A stretch of 64,000 nt of DNA from the NCBI RefSeq assembly GCF_010730055.1, contig NZ_AP022575.1, positions 4,402,001 through 4,466,000 on the forward strand, written 5' to 3'. Below, piece after piece: positions 1-8,456 of this stretch. The translations under genes were made by a program, and so were the position numbers. Each line of letters starts with the position of its first letter. The stretch's first letter is position 1. The notes under the pieces are model-generated. The model ran no database searches. It was not told the origin of the DNA and saw only the letters and a list, made by a program, of their open reading frames with translations. The DNA is from Mycobacterium shinjukuense (GTDB taxonomy: Bacteria; Actinomycetota; Actinomycetes; Mycobacteriales; Mycobacteriaceae).

Positions 1-652
1 GCCGGGCCGCCACCCGGTGGGCTTCGTAGGTCCACACACCGGCCGGCCGCACACCGGCCTGCCTCAGGCGCTGGTGCCAGCCAGCCGAGTCGGCGCGCGG
101 CACCAGCAGGTCCAGTTCGATGTGGTCAGCGCGAGCGCTGCGCATCCGGCGCACAAAGCCGCCGCCGGCCAGTGCCACCGCGAACGTCTCGGCGGGCAGT
201 GCCTGCAGACCCAGCGCACCGAGCAACGGCTGGTCAGCCAACCGCGGACCCAGCAGCGACAGCACCGCCATGTCCGCGGCGCTGGGGGTCACGTCCGACC
301 AGAACACCATCTTGCGCAGGTAGTCCAGCAGCGGGGCGCCCCGCCAGGGTTCGGTATCGAGGTAGGTCGCGCCTCCCAGCTCGGTCTGCAGCCAGTGGTC
401 CTCCACCCGGCCCTGGCTGTCGAGGCTGAGGTTTTGCGTGCTGGCGCCCTCGGGTAGGTCGCTGACGTGCTGGGTGGAGATGCTGTGCAGCCAGGTCTGC
501 CGGTCGCCGCCGGTCAGCGTGAGCACGGCGCGGTGAGAGCGGTCCACCAGCACGGCGTCGGTCTCGGCAGCACGTTGCTCGCCCAGCGGATCGCCGTAAT
601 GCCAGATCGAGCCCGCATCGGGTCCGGGATCGGGGGCAGGAACTGCGGGCAC
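1..652 (-). CDS. ygfZ: YgfZ/GcvT-like folate-binding protein (Rv0811c-like), 3' end outside window
   Basis: The visible 217 codons match the N-terminal GcvT-type fold of YgfZ/CAF17-like proteins: a DRSHRAVLTLTGGDRQTWLH segment followed by a Q-N-L-S-L-D strand, as in Rv0811c. Family members bind tetrahydrofolate and support Fe-S enzymes and tRNA modification; the signature KGC-x-G-Q-E region lies beyond the left edge, so function rests on family membership. The GTG start at 652 is supported by a TAGAGT -10 box (659-664) ending six nt upstream, which points to a leaderless transcript. It is divergent from pabC across a tandem repeat. The gene is truncated by the window, not visibly damaged. Confidence 0.8.
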   Translation of the reverse strand, partial: MPAVPAPDPGPDAGSIWHYGDPLGEQRAAETDAVLVDRSHRAVLTLTGGDRQTWLHSISTQHVSDLPEGASTQNLSLDSQGRVEDHWLQTELGGATYLDTEPWRGAPLLDYLRKMVFWSDVTPSAADMAVLSLLGPRLADQPLLGALGLQALPAETFAVALAGGGFVRRMRSARADHIELDLLVPRADSAGWHQRLRQAGVRPAGVWTYEAHRVAAR

Positions 653-678
653 ACAACAACTCTACGGATCTGGCGTGC

Positions 679-828
679 GATGGCGACCCGCTGCGCCCGG
701 CGCTGCCGCGCTTGCGATCGTCGGGGCCCAATGATGGTGACCCGCTGCGCCCGGCGCTGCCGCGCTTGCGATCGTCGGGGCCCAATGATGGCGACCCGCT
801 GCGCCCGGCGCTGCCGCGCTTGCGATCG
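679..828. repeat. Three tandem 54-bp repeats between ygfZ and pabC
   Basis: Units begin at 679, 733 and 787 with GATGGYGACCCGCTGCGCC and continue through CGGCGCTGCCGCGCTTGCGATCG; the first two end in TCGGGGCCCAAT and the third is cut short by pabC's upstream region. Units differ by single bases. The array fills most of the intergenic space between two divergent promoters. A related sequence lies inside dus (about 16886-16927), so this is a dispersed element amplified here. Copy number may vary between strains. Confidence 0.9.
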
Positions 829-847
829 CCATTTAGGCTGCTGGGGC

Positions 848-1735
848 ATGGCTGGGCAGACGGGTGTGGTGATCACGCTCGACGGCGAGATGCTGGAGCC
901 GGGGAAGCCCCTGCTAACCGCCGATGACCTTGCGGCGGTACGCGGCGACGGCGTCTTCGAGACGCTGCTGGTACGCGACGGCAGGGCATGTTTGGTTGAG
1001 GCACACCTGCAGCGGCTGACCCAGTCGGCGAGAATGATGGACCTTCCCGAACCAGACCTCGCCAGCTGGCGGCGCGCGATCGATGCGGCAACGCGGCAGT
1101 GGGCGACGGGAACCGATGACGAGGGCGCGCTCCGGCTGATCTATAGCCGAGGTCGGGAGGGCGGCTCGGCGCCGACAGCCTACGTGATGATCAATCCGCT
1201 CCCCGAGCGGGTGGCCGCGGCGCGCCGCGATGGCGTAGCGGCGATCACGCTGGATCGAGGATTGCCGGCCACCGGGGCCGAGGCGATGCCCTGGCTGATG
1301 GCCGGCGCCAAGACCCTGTCCTATGCGGTGAACATGGCCGTCCTGCGCCATGCCGCCCGCCAAGGCGCCGGTGACGTCATCTTCGTCAGCTCCGACGGCT
1401 ACATCCTGGAAGGCCCACGCTCGACGGTGGTGATCGCCACCGCCGAGGATCGCGCCGACGGTAACCCCTGCTTGCTGACCCCGCCGCCGTGGTACCCGAT
1501 CCTGCGGGGCACCACCCAGCAGGCGCTCTTCGAGGTCGCCCGTGATCAGGGCTACGACTGCGACTATCGCGCGCTGCGGATTACCGATCTCCTTGACGCT
1601 CAAGGCATTTGGCTGGTGTCGAGCATGACGCTGGCCGCGCGTGTGCACACCCTAAACGGTCGGCGCCTGCCAACTCACCCGATCGCCGCGGCGTTCGCCC
1701 AACTGATCGATGCCGCAATCGTCAGTGATCGCTGA
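848..1735 (+). CDS. pabC: Aminodeoxychorismate lyase / class IV aminotransferase (Rv0812-like)
   Basis: This 295-aa PLP enzyme is a fold-type IV aminotransferase. The putative Schiff-base lysine is K155 in the MAGAKTLSY segment, an R-G-D-G-V-F-E-T motif lies near residue 32, and an L-E-G-P-R-S-T-V segment sits in the second half. The Mtb homologue Rv0812 is assigned to the 4-amino-4-deoxychorismate to p-aminobenzoate step of folate synthesis; D-amino-acid or branched-chain aminotransferase activity is the alternative. The ATG at 848 was chosen because a TAGGCT box (834-839) lies eight nt upstream and the protein aligns from MAGQTGVV. Reading through to an earlier start would translate the tandem repeats. 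Its divergent neighbour ygfZ is also folate-linked. Confidence 0.82.
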   Translation: MAGQTGVVITLDGEMLEPGKPLLTADDLAAVRGDGVFETLLVRDGRACLVEAHLQRLTQSARMMDLPEPDLASWRRAIDAATRQWATGTDDEGALRLIYSRGREGGSAPTAYVMINPLPERVAAARRDGVAAITLDRGLPATGAEAMPWLMAGAKTLSYAVNMAVLRHAARQGAGDVIFVSSDGYILEGPRSTVVIATAEDRADGNPCLLTPPPWYPILRGTTQQALFEVARDQGYDCDYRALRITDLLDAQGIWLVSSMTLAARVHTLNGRRLPTHPIAAAFAQLIDAAIVSDR

Positions 1736-1908
1736 ACCGCTAAATCTGTTGTGGGCAGCGGTAAGTACCGGTAGTTTTCGGCGTACACAGGAAAGGAGGT
1801 GGTCCGCGAAATTGATAGCGTCATGGACATGTGAGGTGGCTGCGCGCTAGCAGCGTTGGCTCGGAAGAGTCAGCGACAACCGCGCTGGCGAATTCCCCGC
1901 AGCCACCC

Positions 1909-1955
1909 GGCCCCCGAGCCTTCGGTCTGTCCAACCGAGAATGCGCTCGGGGGCC
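1909..1955. terminator. Strong hairpin between convergent pabC and TIR genes
   Basis: GGCCCCCGAGC (1909-1919) and GCTCGGGGGCC (1945-1955) form a perfect 11-bp inverted repeat, with a second TCGGT/ACCGA pairing inside the loop. It lies between two genes that converge, so it could stop transcription from either side. No U-tract follows, as is common in mycobacterial terminators; termination is inferred. Confidence 0.5.
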
Positions 1956-1994
1956 GTTCCATGGACACACCCACGGGCGGCTGTCGTCCCCTCG

Positions 1995-3500
1995 TTATTT
2001 CGTGGCCCTGGTGGCGATTTGTTCGGCGATCCGGCCCGCACCGTCGGTGATGTCGGGTCCGCACGCTAGGACGTCGATCACCAGATCCGACGCCGCGGTC
2101 AGCGCATGCTGGCAGGCCTTGCCGCCGCCGGCCAGCGTGCGCACCTGCATGATCTTCGGGGCGTCCCCGGTGACGGCACCGACGGTCCAGTCGGTTGACT
2201 TGCTCGAGGTGGTGAACGTGACGGTCTGATTGGCGCAAGCCCGCCACGTTTCCGCGGACGCCTCGACGAATGCGCGAGCTTTTTCGGCCGACGGGAACGC
2301 CGCCGTGGCTTCAACCACCCGGTGAACCGGGTCATTGCCGGCGGTGTGGATCACCTCGCTGTGCACCTCGGTGGGGCCGAAGGGCTGGTACACGCTCTCC
2401 TGTAGCGGCTCGAAGGTCCCCAGGCAGTCCGGGTTCGACAAGGTTCCCTGCTGGGTGCGCAACTGGTCGGCGTGCGCGGAGGACACCATGGTGGGGTCGC
2501 CCAAGATGGTGCCGACGTCGGCGGCACCGACCAGAGTGGACTCGGCGCGTGCTTGCGTCTGCGGCACCGCTTTCGGCGACGCCGGTGGCACCGGTGCGGC
2601 GGTCGGCTTGCGACTCGGCCCCTGCATAGCCAGCACCACGACCAGCACGATCGCGACGACGGCGGCCGCGGCGAGCCCGCCGATGACCATCAACCGCTTG
2701 CGCGATTGCCCGCCCGCGTCGACTTGAGCGGCGCGTTGCCGCGCCGACGGCTGCGGCGGGGTTGCGGGCCCGGTGCCTGCATCCGGCGGGTGCGGTTGCG
2801 TCGTGGCGTCGGGTGTCGCCGATGGGCCCGCCGACGAATCCGGTTCGGCCTCGATCCCGGCCAGCACGTTGTCGATTTCGCTTCGGGTGCGGTAGGTGAC
2901 GTCGTGCCGCAGCCGCAGCATGCGCAGAAGTTGGGCGATATCGCTTCGGGCGCTGGGATCGTCGCCGTCCTCATCGAGTCCGGCTCGCAGCTCGACCAGC
3001 AATTGAAGCTGCTGCTGGGGGCTTAATTCCTTTTCGGCGAGGGTATTGCCCAGGCGGGTGATGTAACCGAACGGCACCGGTGGCTCGTCGGGTAGCGGCG
3101 AGGGCAACGGCTGGGTCTTCGCACGCAACGCGTGGATCGCGGTGACCAATTGAATGCCGGCATCAACGGTCGGGTTCTGGTAGTCGATGATCTGCAGGGT
3201 GGCGACGGGATTGACCCGAACGCTGTCAACCGGCCCCACCCGGACGGGCAGGATCGGCCGGTTGAGCGCCTGCGCGTAGCGCAACTCGGCCTGACTGGGC
3301 TTGGACTGCAGCCAGTTGTTCGACAGTGCGACGACGAAAACCTCACAGGATCGGATCTGCTCCAGGATCGCGTTCCACCAGGCGTCGCCGCCACCGAGTT
3401 CCTGGTCGAACCAGACCTGCTGTTGAGCGCGCTTGAGCGCGGTCGTCAGGGCGTCGAGCGACGACCTGTCCCGGCTCGAGTAGCTGATGAACACGGCCAT
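1995..3500 (-). CDS. TIR domain - transmembrane - PknH-like sensor domain protein
   Basis: The 501-aa product starts directly with a TIR domain (about 1-125): FISYSSRD box 1, a WFD strand, and Glu72 in the SQAELRYAQ helix, at the position of the catalytic glutamate in NAD-cleaving TIRs, followed by RPILPV. An acidic linker (150-215) and a Pro/Ala-rich stretch lead to one membrane helix (about 271-292). The remaining 200 residues resemble the extracytoplasmic PknH-type sensor domain, with four cysteines able to make two disulfides. The layout predicts a cytosolic TIR enzyme or adaptor controlled by an outside ligand. The ATG at 3500 has an AGGAG site. The RyR-domain gene lies 237 bp upstream on the same strand. 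I do not recall an Mtb counterpart at this locus. Domains are clear; NADase activity is inferred. Confidence 0.8.
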   Translation of the reverse strand: MAVFISYSSRDRSSLDALTTALKRAQQQVWFDQELGGGDAWWNAILEQIRSCEVFVVALSNNWLQSKPSQAELRYAQALNRPILPVRVGPVDSVRVNPVATLQIIDYQNPTVDAGIQLVTAIHALRAKTQPLPSPLPDEPPVPFGYITRLGNTLAEKELSPQQQLQLLVELRAGLDEDGDDPSARSDIAQLLRMLRLRHDVTYRTRSEIDNVLAGIEAEPDSSAGPSATPDATTQPHPPDAGTGPATPPQPSARQRAAQVDAGGQSRKRLMVIGGLAAAAVVAIVLVVVLAMQGPSRKPTAAPVPPASPKAVPQTQARAESTLVGAADVGTILGDPTMVSSAHADQLRTQQGTLSNPDCLGTFEPLQESVYQPFGPTEVHSEVIHTAGNDPVHRVVEATAAFPSAEKARAFVEASAETWRACANQTVTFTTSSKSTDWTVGAVTGDAPKIMQVRTLAGGGKACQHALTAASDLVIDVLACGPDITDGAGRIAEQIATRATK

Positions 3501-3737
3501 AGCGGTCTCTCCTCAACACCAGGCACGGGGGGCTCACACGGCGAATCCGTGATGCGACGCTAGCTTACGGCGCGACCCTCAGCAATCGAGCTGCGATGGG
3601 GCCTATCCGCGGCCGAGCCCACACCGACACCCGACGACGCGCCGATACCGTACCAGTGTTGGGCGTGCGGAGTGGACATCGAATCACGCTGATTCGGTCG
3701 ACAGCAAAGCCCCCTTGTGGCGGTGACGCGGGGCGGG

Positions 3738-6107
3738 CTAACCGCCGTCGCCGACGTGCGCCTGTCGCACCGGATGACATTCGACGTAGCGGCGTGCGAA
3801 CTCGTCAGCGGGGACCGGCCATTGTTCGCCGTCGACGCCGCGCACGACCCAGTCGCCGTCCGCGGCTATCGTGGGGCCCTCGAGGGTGTTGACCGTCTCA
3901 CCGGGGTGGGCCGGCCGGGCTTGTACCCAACCCTTTCGGCGCCAACGCCCGTCGCCGGCCGGCTCGTAGGTTTCCCGGAAGATGTCGTCGCGCACCGACC
4001 AGGTTTTGCCGTCCGACTGCACCGCCCAGTCACCGGCGCTGGCCTGCATGGCGTGTCCGGAGTCTGACTTCCACGTCCACGGAGTGCTTCGCTGTTCGGC
4101 GGTGACCGTGCCCACCCTGGTGAAGGATCGCCACAGCGGGCGTGACCGATAGCCGAGTTGGCGCAGGCTCCACAGCGTGGCCGCCAAACTGCGAACCGCG
4201 GCATTGAGCAGATCCGGGTTGCTTTCCACCACGGACCAGTCGACCAGCTTGTCGTGGATCCGGCGCGAGTCGTCTCGAGGCGTGCCATATCTCCAGCCGT
4301 TGCGACGGTAATAGCGACACCAGTCTTCGTGTTCCGCTCGTGCCATCCGCAGCGCAGGGAACTGATCGAAGCCCATGAGAGCGAGCTGTTGCAGCGGTGG
4401 CAAGTCGACCATGTCGCACCCAGACAGCTGCGCCGGGGGGCTGCCCCAGGTGTTCCAGGTATGCCCGGCGATCTGCTCAACCATCCACAACGCATTGCGC
4501 ACCTGACGTCGATTAGACCCGCGGTAAAACTCGTCGAGCTCGCTCCACGGCACCGCCGCGGGGCCCCGCGGTGAATTCGGGTCGATCGTCGCGACATAAC
4601 GCTCGTGGATCAGTCGCGCGGCCCGCTCCCACGCATCCTGGACCTGGCCCTCGCGGGTGTCCAGCGCCAGGCTGTAGGTCTGCAGCAGGCCGACCACCTG
4701 TGCTGAGTCCTCGCCGCCTCGGGCGTTGCGATCCCAGGCGTACACCGGCATCGCCGGGAAGCGCGCGGCCAGCCTGGTTCCCGTCGTCGACGCGTCGGTG
4801 TCGACCAGAATCACCGCGGTGGTTGCCGGGTCGTCCTCGCCGATCAGACGCAGCAGGGTCGGTATCGTGGGCGCCTCCGTCACTGCGTCGATCGTCGGCC
4901 CATCCGAGACGAATCCGGCTTGCCGCCGATAAAACTCGTGATCCTTCAGGTACTCGTCAGCGTTTCTTTCGACCAGGGTGAGCGTCGGCAGCGGGGGCTC
5001 TCCAGGCGCCGAGTAGAAGTCGCGTTCCAAGGTGCGACGGGTCAGGTCGGCGCACAGCGCCAGGGTCAATTGCGAAGTGCCGCAGACGAATACGCGTCTT
5101 ATCGTGGTGGTCGCGATGATGCTGTCGAGCAGTCGCCCGGCGGTCACCTCGTATTTGCCAACCACGTCGGCCGCCCATCGGGTATCGGATCCACCGAATT
5201 GCTGGGCACGCCACGCCTCGGCCAGCCACGGGTCATCGATGCGCACGATGAGGGGCAACCGCTGCCGGGTGCCGACCTCGGCTAGCCGACGACTGATCAG
5301 GTCCAGCCACATCAGGTTGGTCGCCGGATCGGGCGACATCAGATAGAGCCGACTGAGATGACGCCATAGCCGTAGCGACACCAGGGTCGACGGAGTGTTG
5401 AAGTCCACCAACACAACCCGGGCGCCTTGCCTACGGACCTGTTGCACACGATCGTCGCCGGCGTTGGTGATCACTACCAATGTGCTGCGGCGGTCCAATG
5501 TGCGCGCGACCCCGCTGATCATCGATTGGGTGTCATCGTCGACACCCACGATGGCGGTGACCGAGTCGGCGAGGTTGGCCCGCAGCCGGTCCACCTGAGA
5601 GCGGAACACGCCGACAATGACACCGCCCAGACCGGTGAAGATCGCCGACAAAGTCGCCAGCCTCGCCAGCTCCAGACCGACCGGAGTGGGGTTGGGACAG
5701 CTTCGCCCACTCAGCGAGGTATCGCCAATGCCGCCTTTGACCAGCTGAGCCGTCCACATCAACGGCGTGAAGACGGCCGGGTGGTCGGCGTCGTGACAGC
5801 TCCAATACGAACTGAGGCCCAACACGGCGCTCATGCTGATAAGGACGGCGATGACGGTGAAGGAAACACCCACCAACCGGTGGCTGCCGTCCGCCCGAAA
5901 CGTCAGTACACACGCGGCAACCAGCACGGACACCACGATCGCGATCGTCGCCATCGATCCCGGCCGGCCGAACCACCCAAGCCACGCCGGCAGCGCATCG
6001 AGGATGGCGGGCCGCAGCGCCACCACGGCCAGGTAACCGATCAACACCAGGCCGACGGCGGAGACGACCCACCGCGCCATGAGCCAGGGCGGTCCCGCGC
6101 TGCGCAT
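3738..6107 (-). CDS. Membrane protein with RCK-like Rossmann region, RyR domain and PGDYG-like repeats
   Basis: This 789-aa protein has four predicted membrane helices near residues 13-31, 52-70, 78-98 and 150-168. Two Rossmann-like segments follow (about 180-320 and 335-470; V-I-T-N-A-G-D-D and RVFVCGTSQLTLAL), resembling TrkA-N/RCK nucleotide-binding units. Near 588-626 lies a ryanodine-receptor (RyR) repeat signature: E-H-E-D-W-C, N-G-W-R-Y-G, H-D-K-L-V-D-W. The C-terminus carries two similar blocks ending GDWAVQSDGKTWSV and GDWVVRGVDGEQWPVP, like PGDYG domains. The set suggests a channel-like or signalling membrane protein gated by a cytosolic ligand; the substrate is unknown. It shares strand with the TIR gene downstream and Rv0813c-like upstream (127-bp gap) and may be co-transcribed. 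Domain calls are by eye. Confidence 0.7.
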   Translation of the reverse strand: MRSAGPPWLMARWVVSAVGLVLIGYLAVVALRPAILDALPAWLGWFGRPGSMATIAIVVSVLVAACVLTFRADGSHRLVGVSFTVIAVLISMSAVLGLSSYWSCHDADHPAVFTPLMWTAQLVKGGIGDTSLSGRSCPNPTPVGLELARLATLSAIFTGLGGVIVGVFRSQVDRLRANLADSVTAIVGVDDDTQSMISGVARTLDRRSTLVVITNAGDDRVQQVRRQGARVVLVDFNTPSTLVSLRLWRHLSRLYLMSPDPATNLMWLDLISRRLAEVGTRQRLPLIVRIDDPWLAEAWRAQQFGGSDTRWAADVVGKYEVTAGRLLDSIIATTTIRRVFVCGTSQLTLALCADLTRRTLERDFYSAPGEPPLPTLTLVERNADEYLKDHEFYRRQAGFVSDGPTIDAVTEAPTIPTLLRLIGEDDPATTAVILVDTDASTTGTRLAARFPAMPVYAWDRNARGGEDSAQVVGLLQTYSLALDTREGQVQDAWERAARLIHERYVATIDPNSPRGPAAVPWSELDEFYRGSNRRQVRNALWMVEQIAGHTWNTWGSPPAQLSGCDMVDLPPLQQLALMGFDQFPALRMARAEHEDWCRYYRRNGWRYGTPRDDSRRIHDKLVDWSVVESNPDLLNAAVRSLAATLWSLRQLGYRSRPLWRSFTRVGTVTAEQRSTPWTWKSDSGHAMQASAGDWAVQSDGKTWSVRDDIFRETYEPAGDGRWRRKGWVQARPAHPGETVNTLEGPTIAADGDWVVRGVDGEQWPVPADEFARRYVECHPVRQAHVGDGG

Positions 6108-6234
6108 CCACCGACCTCCCGCTAGGCGTCCCGCAGGGATGCTTCAACGTCGACCAGTACACGCGGAACCGGCGGCCGAGCGCAACACGAGAGCGGCGTC
6201 GACGCTTCCCGTCGCGGCCCAACCCGGGTGGCCG

Positions 6235-6903
6235 TTACCCGACGAACCGGGACAGTCGCGCCGACAGATGCGGCACCAACCCCCCGTCGGCGTCCACCCG
6301 TTCCTCGACATAGGCCAGGTCGCCGCCCTCGACGATGCCGTAGAGCCGCTTGGCGCCGCCGACCAGCACACCGGATCGGCTGCGGGCCAGCGCATCGGTG
6401 ACCAGCTCCCACGACGACTGGGTCCGCGGCCGGCCGTAAAACAATTCGATGTAACCGGCCGAATGCGCCAACAGCAGCTCGATCGCCTGCGACTCGCTGG
6501 GGTCGTCGGGATCGCTGACGAATCGCCAGTAGCCGGTTTCGCGTAGGGCCGGCTCCTGGTAGTCCCCCGCGTCGGTGAGCCGCCAGGAGCGGGCTTCCCA
6601 ATTCAGGTAGTCCCCGCCGTCGTGCGAGACCACGATCTGCTGGCCGAAACGGTAGTCGCCATCGGGTCCACGGCCTTCGCCTTCCCCGCGCCAGACACCG
6701 ACCAGCGGCAGCAGCGCCAACAGCGCGTCGTGGAGGTTGGCGCCCTCCCGCAGGTTGGCCGTGTCGGCGGGAACCGGCAAATCGTCGAAGGCGGGGATGT
6801 TTCGCGTCGCGGTCAGCTTGGCCCGTTCGGCCGCGGCGGCGACGGCACGATCGCCGGCGCCCGCGGCATCACCCGGGCCGTGCGGGCCGTCGGCGGAGGT
6901 CAC
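6235..6903 (-). CDS. Nitrobindin/FABP-like heme-binding beta-barrel protein (Rv0813c-like)
   Basis: This 222-aa protein has the G-x-W-x-G-x-G signature (GVWRGEGEG, about residue 69), beta-rich W-x-F-V and I-E-L-L-L-A-H-S-A-G-Y-I-E strands, and a C-terminal LVPHLSARLSRFVG whose histidine matches the proximal heme ligand of THAP4/nitrobindin proteins. Family members bind ferric heme or small hydrophobic ligands and may isomerise peroxynitrite. The GTG start at 6903 overlaps the upstream small gene's stop (GTGA, 6903-6900), implying translational coupling. The N-terminal 50 residues (Ala/Gly-rich) are a mycobacterial extension. Confidence 0.85.
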   Translation of the reverse strand: MTSADGPHGPGDAAGAGDRAVAAAAERAKLTATRNIPAFDDLPVPADTANLREGANLHDALLALLPLVGVWRGEGEGRGPDGDYRFGQQIVVSHDGGDYLNWEARSWRLTDAGDYQEPALRETGYWRFVSDPDDPSESQAIELLLAHSAGYIELFYGRPRTQSSWELVTDALARSRSGVLVGGAKRLYGIVEGGDLAYVEERVDADGGLVPHLSARLSRFVG

Positions 6904-7019
6904 GACTCGTCGGTGATCAGCCGATACAGCGCATACAGCGCGAACCAGGAGATGACCACCGTCGCCAAGACCAGCATGATCTCGAAGAACAGCACCACGG
7001 TGACGAGTCTATTCGTCAC
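6900..7019 (-). CDS. Small single-span membrane protein (39 aa)
   Basis: The reading frame encodes one hydrophobic helix (residues 5-33, LVTVVLFFEIMLVLATVVIS) followed by a short charged tail RLITDES. It begins at GTG 7019, downstream of sseC2, and its stop overlaps the start of the nitrobindin-like gene by four bases. The compact fit between two same-strand genes supports a real small ORF. No function is known to me. Confidence 0.6.
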   Translation of the reverse strand: MTNRLVTVVLFFEIMLVLATVVISWFALYALYRLITDES

Positions 7020-7053
7020 CGCGGGGCTGTGGGGAACCTGGCTGGCCGGTCCG

Positions 7054-7356
7054 TCAGGCGATCTTGACGTCCACCTCGTGGATGCCCGCGCCCGACGGAG
7101 AAACCACCGCGTCGCCGTTGCCGACCGGCGACAATGCGCGCACCGTCCACGATCCCGGCGCCGCGAAGAACCGGAAGTTACCGGTTGCCGACGCGACGAC
7201 TTCCGCGGTGAACTCGTCGGACGAGTCCAGCAGGCGCACGAACGCGCCGCCCACCGCGTGGCCGTCACGGTCCACCACGCGCCCGGTGATCACCGTTTCC
7301 TTCTCCAGGTCGACGCTGGCGGGCAACGTCAGTCCTTGCTGTGGTCCAGAGCACAT
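7054..7356 (-). CDS. sseC2: SseC-type conserved sulfur-metabolism protein
   Basis: The 100-aa product starts MCSGPQQGLTLPA and continues with V-I-T-G-R-V-V-D-R-D-G and AAPGSWTVRALSP segments typical of SseC proteins, which always follow the cysA rhodanese gene in mycobacteria. It resembles a transthyretin-like or CarboxypepD-regulatory beta fold. Its role is unproven; context says sulfur transfer or thiosulfate metabolism. Start ATG 7356 lies one base after the cysA2 stop, giving tight coupling. Confidence 0.88.
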   Translation of the reverse strand: MCSGPQQGLTLPASVDLEKETVITGRVVDRDGHAVGGAFVRLLDSSDEFTAEVVASATGNFRFFAAPGSWTVRALSPVGNGDAVVSPSGAGIHEVDVKIA

Positions 7357-7357
7357 G

Positions 7358-8191
7358 TCAGCTTCCCAACTCGATCGGGGCACCCACCAGGGAGCCGTAT
7401 TCTGTCCAACTGCCGTCGTAGTTCTTGACGTTTTTGTGTCCAAGCAGTTCCTGCAACACGAACCAGGTGTGCGACGAGCGCTCCCCGATTCGGCAGTAGG
7501 CAATCGTTTCCTTCGTGCCATCCAGACCGGCATCGGCGTACAGCTTGGCCAACTCCTCGTCGGACTTGAAGGTGCCGTCCTCGTTGGCGGCCTTGCTCCA
7601 CGGCACGTTGATGGCGCCGGGAATGTGCCCGGGACGCTGGCTTTGCTCCTGTGGCAGGTGGGCCGGGGCCAGGATCTTGCCGGAGAACTCGTCCGGGGAC
7701 CGCACGTCGACCAGGTTCTTGACGCCGATGGCCGCGATCACCTCGTCCCGGAACGCCCGGATCGAGTTGTCCGGCGGGGCCGCGGTGTAGGAGCTCGCGG
7801 GCCGCGTGACGGTGTCGGTGGAAAGCGGGCGACCGTCGAGTTCCCACTTCTTGCGCCCGCTGTCGAGCAGCTTGACCTTCTCGTGCCCGTACAGCTTGAA
7901 GTACCAGTAGGCGTAGGCGGCGAACCAGTTGTTGTTACCGCCGTAGAGGATCACGGTGTCGTCGTTGCCGATGCCGCGGTCGCTCAGCAGCTTGGAGAAT
8001 TGCGCCGCGTCGACGAAGTCGCGTTTGACGGGGTCCTGTAAGTCGGTGCGCCAGTCCAGCTTGACAGCGCCGGCGATGTGTCCGCGGTCGTATGCGCTGG
8101 TGTCCTCGTCCACTTCGACGAAGACGACGTGGGCGGCGTCCAGATTGCGCTCAGCCCAGTCGGCGGAGACCAGGACGTCGGAGCGTGCCAT
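7358..8191 (-). CDS. cysA2: Thiosulfate sulfurtransferase (rhodanese)
   Basis: The 277-aa protein has two rhodanese domains: an inactive N-terminal one (about 1-125) and a catalytic C-terminal one (about 145-275), with C233 in the active loop A-Y-C-R-I-G-E-R-S-S-H. It transfers sulfane sulfur from thiosulfate to an acceptor and interacts with mycothiol/cysteine metabolism. The LLDSGRKKWELDG inter-domain segment is typical. ATG 8191 has a GAAAGGA site. A 265-nt leader separates it from an upstream polycysteine ORF. A thioredoxin gene (thiX, Rv0816c) that I recall between cysA2 and lmeA in Mtb is not present here. Confidence 0.93.
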   Translation of the reverse strand: MARSDVLVSADWAERNLDAAHVVFVEVDEDTSAYDRGHIAGAVKLDWRTDLQDPVKRDFVDAAQFSKLLSDRGIGNDDTVILYGGNNNWFAAYAYWYFKLYGHEKVKLLDSGRKKWELDGRPLSTDTVTRPASSYTAAPPDNSIRAFRDEVIAAIGVKNLVDVRSPDEFSGKILAPAHLPQEQSQRPGHIPGAINVPWSKAANEDGTFKSDEELAKLYADAGLDGTKETIAYCRIGERSSHTWFVLQELLGHKNVKNYDGSWTEYGSLVGAPIELGS

Positions 8192-8456
8192 GGCGGGGAT
8201 CCTTTCGATTTCTCGTGATGCATCGGGTGGTCGGCGTTGTCCGGGGCGGGGGGCGGCGTCTCAGGTGAGCCACCAGCGGGTGGGGCCGACAGCCGACGCG
8301 GATGCCGCACGCCGCGTTCCGGACGTCATCACCGGCGGCGGTGTTGCTGCTTGACACGGATCACTCCTTGGGACGCCTGGTGTGCGTAATCGGTGGGGCA
8401 CGCCACGGTAGGGGCTCCGGGGCCGCTCCGAGCGCTGCGCGGATGGGCGCGGCGAC

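Noticed and set aside
234..785. Repeat-containing minus-strand ORF with GPDDRKRGSAGRSGSPS units
   Set aside because: It is a shadow of the tandem repeat and of ygfZ in a different frame; the ygfZ frame has clear homology.
467..847. N-terminal extension of PabC through the tandem repeats
   Set aside because: It would translate three repeats and antisense ygfZ DNA as Cys/Arg-rich sequence; family alignment begins at codon 848.
5395..5800. Plus-strand ORFs opposite the RyR-domain gene
   Set aside because: Out-of-frame shadows lacking start signals; the minus-strand frame has membrane helices and domains.
8151..8357. Minus-strand 68-codon ORF overlapping the cysA2 start
   Set aside because: Arg/Pro-rich composition, no clear SD and overlap with cysA2 in another frame; the polycysteine ORF upstream is the credible leader.
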